NCBI RefSeq assembly: GCF_001485575.1
Contig: NZ_BCNB01000006.1
Coordinates: 2,418,001 to 2,482,000 of the forward strand
Reading direction: 5' to 3'
DNA from: Haloarcula sp. CBA1127
GTDB lineage: Archaea > Halobacteriota > Halobacteria > Halobacteriales > Haloarculaceae
DNA: 64,000 bases
A program made the translations under genes and the position numbers. The first letter of the stretch is position 1. The number at the start of each line of letters is the position of its first letter. The notes below the pieces were generated by a model. The model searched no databases and had not been told where the DNA came from. It saw only the letters and a list, made by a program, of their open reading frames with translations. Shown here in pieces: positions 62,360 to 64,000 of this stretch.

Positions 62360-63256
62360 CTAAATCGACTGCAGCGCTGTTTCTTCTGGTTCCTCGAACA
62401 GACTGGCGACCCGTTCCGTCGTCTCGGTACGCTCGTGGGCGTTTTCCAGAAGGACAGTCTCGCTGGGGAACAGCTGCTCTCCGAGTTCGAGGCCGTGATC
62501 GCGAGCAGTCGACCCCGTGACGGTGAGGTAGACGCCGAGGCCGGTCGCCGCGATGTCTGCCTCTTCCTCGCCGCCCTCCGTGGGATAGGTAAAGGAGACG
62601 CCATCGAGCGCACTCGTCCCGAGGACGGCTTCGACAAGCCGTTCGTACCGCGGTGAGATACAGAGTTCGCCCTCGTAGTCGGTGACGAAGGCCCGGTCGA
62701 GGGGCCCGTCCTGTGTGTCCATGACCTCCGGCGTCGCCAGCAGCGTGTGGTACACTGTATCCCCCAGCCCGGTCACGACCCGTACGTCCGTGTCCAGCGG
62801 ATCGATGCGGTCGTTGATCTCGTGGATGGCGGTCAGCGGTTCGTCTCGAAGCTGAACGACTTCTTCGAGCACGAGGTCGGCGCTGTCGAACCCGAGCGCG
62901 AACTCGTGGGTCCGGAGCGCCCGGAACGGTTCCTCGCGGCCGACCAGCTGGACATCACCGTATTCGGTCGGCACGGTAACGCTGTCAAAGACGATCCGTC
63001 GGGGCATCCCGTCGCGGTCGTCACGGAGCAGTGTGTATTCTGGTTCGTACGGCTCATCGAGCGAGGAGTAGTCGCTGATGCGATGGTACACGTCGGCGAC
63101 CGCGTCCTGGTTGCCCTTGGTGACAGCCTTCTCGTAGCGAAGCGTCGAGATGATATCGTCGGCCAGGTCGGTCGTCCCTGTGCGTCCGGCGAGTCGCTCC
63201 AGCACTGCTTCGAGGGGCCGGCCCTTGCGCGGAACGGCCACTCTCGTCGTCGTCAT
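62360..63256 (-). CDS. Hypothetical protein with HisG-like (ATP phosphoribosyltransferase) features
   Basis: A 298-residue protein. VAVPRKGRPLEAVLERL resembles the HisG start (typically VPNKGRL), FALGFDSADLVLEEVV fits the bilobal fold's strand-helix, and late TGLGVYLTVTGSTARDHGLE resembles the HisG phosphate-binding region. A normal hisG gene would be shorter and would sit in other contexts, so this is probably a diverged paralogue of unknown substrate. It converges with nosY, separated by two bases. Confidence 0.45.
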   Translation of the reverse strand: MTTTRVAVPRKGRPLEAVLERLAGRTGTTDLADDIISTLRYEKAVTKGNQDAVADVYHRISDYSSLDEPYEPEYTLLRDDRDGMPRRIVFDSVTVPTEYGDVQLVGREEPFRALRTHEFALGFDSADLVLEEVVQLRDEPLTAIHEINDRIDPLDTDVRVVTGLGDTVYHTLLATPEVMDTQDGPLDRAFVTDYEGELCISPRYERLVEAVLGTSALDGVSFTYPTEGGEEEADIAATGLGVYLTVTGSTARDHGLELGEQLFPSETVLLENAHERTETTERVASLFEEPEETALQSI

Positions 63257-63295
63257 TATGCAGGCACAGACGGGGGACCGGTAAAACGAGTTCGG

Positions 63296-64000
63296 TTATT
63301 CGCCGCCGCCGATAACCGACGACAGCTGTTCACGCCACTTTTTGAGCTCTTCGATCTCCGATTCGGTATCGTCGATCCGGTCCGCGAGTTCGCCGTCGTC
63401 GATCTCCTCGCGGACGGCTTCGATATCGTCTTCGAGGTCGTCAAGTTGCCCTTCGACACTCTCGACTTCCTCGGAAAGGTCGTCGACCTGATCGGAGGCG
63501 GACGTGGCTGTATCCGTCGCCGACTGGACCTCGTCCTGGAAACCCTCCAGAGCCTCCTCGAAAGAGTCGAGGCGCTCGCCGAACTCCTGAATCATGTCCT
63601 CGCCAGTGCCGTTCTCTTCGAGGAACTCTTCGAGGGCATCAGTGTACGCACGGAGGTCTGCAACATCGCTCTGTATGCGCTGGATCCGGGCGTCGTTGAC
63701 GCCGCCGGCGTCACTGTCGTTGTCATCTTCGGAGACGGCGTCGAGCGCACGCTTGAGGAGCTTCACGTCTTCGGGGGAGACGTTTTGATCGCGGATTTCC
63801 TGTGCCATTGTCGCGACGACAGCGCCGGATTGTACCTCGGAGTCTGCCGGCGCGGCGTTGCTCTCTTCGGGGGCTTCGACGCCTGAGTCCGGGTTGTTCG
63901 GGTCTGAGAGGTCCAGCGTCTCGATATCCTCGTCGTCATCGTCTTCGAGACCGGGAACGCTGTCGGCGTCGCCAGCGATAACATCTCGAACGGCCTCGTC
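63296..64000 (-). CDS. Acidic coiled-coil protein, 5' end beyond window
   Basis: The frame is open from the window edge to a stop at 63296-63298, 234 residues, with the first Met at 63808; the 64 residues before that Met (for example VPGLEDDDDEDIETLDL) are strongly haloarchaeal in composition, so the gene starts outside. The visible part has a helix-rich region and a long heptad-like coiled coil rich in Glu and Asp (EEVESVEGQLDDLEDDIEAV). No family is recognised. It could be a structural or chemotaxis/archaellum-associated protein, but there is no evidence for either. Confidence 0.6.
   Translation of the reverse strand, partial: DEAVRDVIAGDADSVPGLEDDDDEDIETLDLSDPNNPDSGVEAPEESNAAPADSEVQSGAVVATMAQEIRDQNVSPEDVKLLKRALDAVSEDDNDSDAGGVNDARIQRIQSDVADLRAYTDALEEFLEENGTGEDMIQEFGERLDSFEEALEGFQDEVQSATDTATSASDQVDDLSEEVESVEGQLDDLEDDIEAVREEIDDGELADRIDDTESEIEELKKWREQLSSVIGGGE

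Overview
The window is a haloarchaeal chromosome segment. Evidence: GC-rich acidic proteins, Tat/lipobox secreted proteins, bacterio-opsin-activator type (HTH_10) regulators, halocyanin, a haloarchaeal GlpABC/GlpK glycerol module and archaeal TATA boxes about 27 bases upstream of leaderless starts. PEP carboxylase, nos genes and Liv operons together fit a Haloarcula-like organism; the genus is an inference.

Layout. 1-5506: part of an integrated replicon (plasmid or provirus): the tail of a Cys-rich protein, a hairpin-rich candidate origin, an HUH rolling-circle Rep, an AT-rich hypothetical gene, a paired-iteron array, a small winged-helix repressor-like protein and a tyrosine integrase with a Cys-rich insert. 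5739-6989: sugar-acid dehydratase. 7071-16835: one long minus-strand unit with a Liv-type ABC transporter, a previously unlisted 51-residue ORF, an alpha/beta hydrolase, an AMP-forming acyl-CoA synthetase and a PAS histidine kinase; this looks like uptake and CoA activation of an unknown carboxylate. 17063-21948: cupin, HTH_10 regulator, PEP carboxylase, UspA. 21974-31986: glycerol regulon (glpABC facing glpK and a membrane protein) with, between them, a soluble chemotaxis transducer fused to a UgpB-like glycerol-3-phosphate binding domain. 32049-37129: divergent Orc/Cdc6-like protein, ROK kinase, pyruvate kinase, KDG kinase. 37304-41075: a BasB-like binding lipoprotein with a membrane transducer that lacks the canonical signalling tip, plus a coiled-coil protein. 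41076-44760: sparse region with a tiny membrane protein and a decayed TnpB, then a DUF5805-like protein coupled to a XerA-like recombinase. 45005-54214: arginine uptake and catabolism (HTH_10 regulator, family-3 ABC transporter, class III aminotransferase, arginase, glutamate dehydrogenase, IclR regulator). 55720-62357: nitrous oxide reduction operon (halocyanin, nosZ, membrane protein, nosD, nosF, nosY). 62360-64000: a HisG-like hypothetical and a coiled-coil acidic protein cut by the window edge.

Themes: glycerol and sugar acids converge on triose-phosphate and pyruvate (GlpK/GlpABC, dehydratase, KDG kinase, pyruvate kinase), with PEP carboxylase for anaplerosis. Two unusual chemoreceptors sit beside solute-binding functions. 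No rRNA, tRNA or CRISPR array was found by eye.
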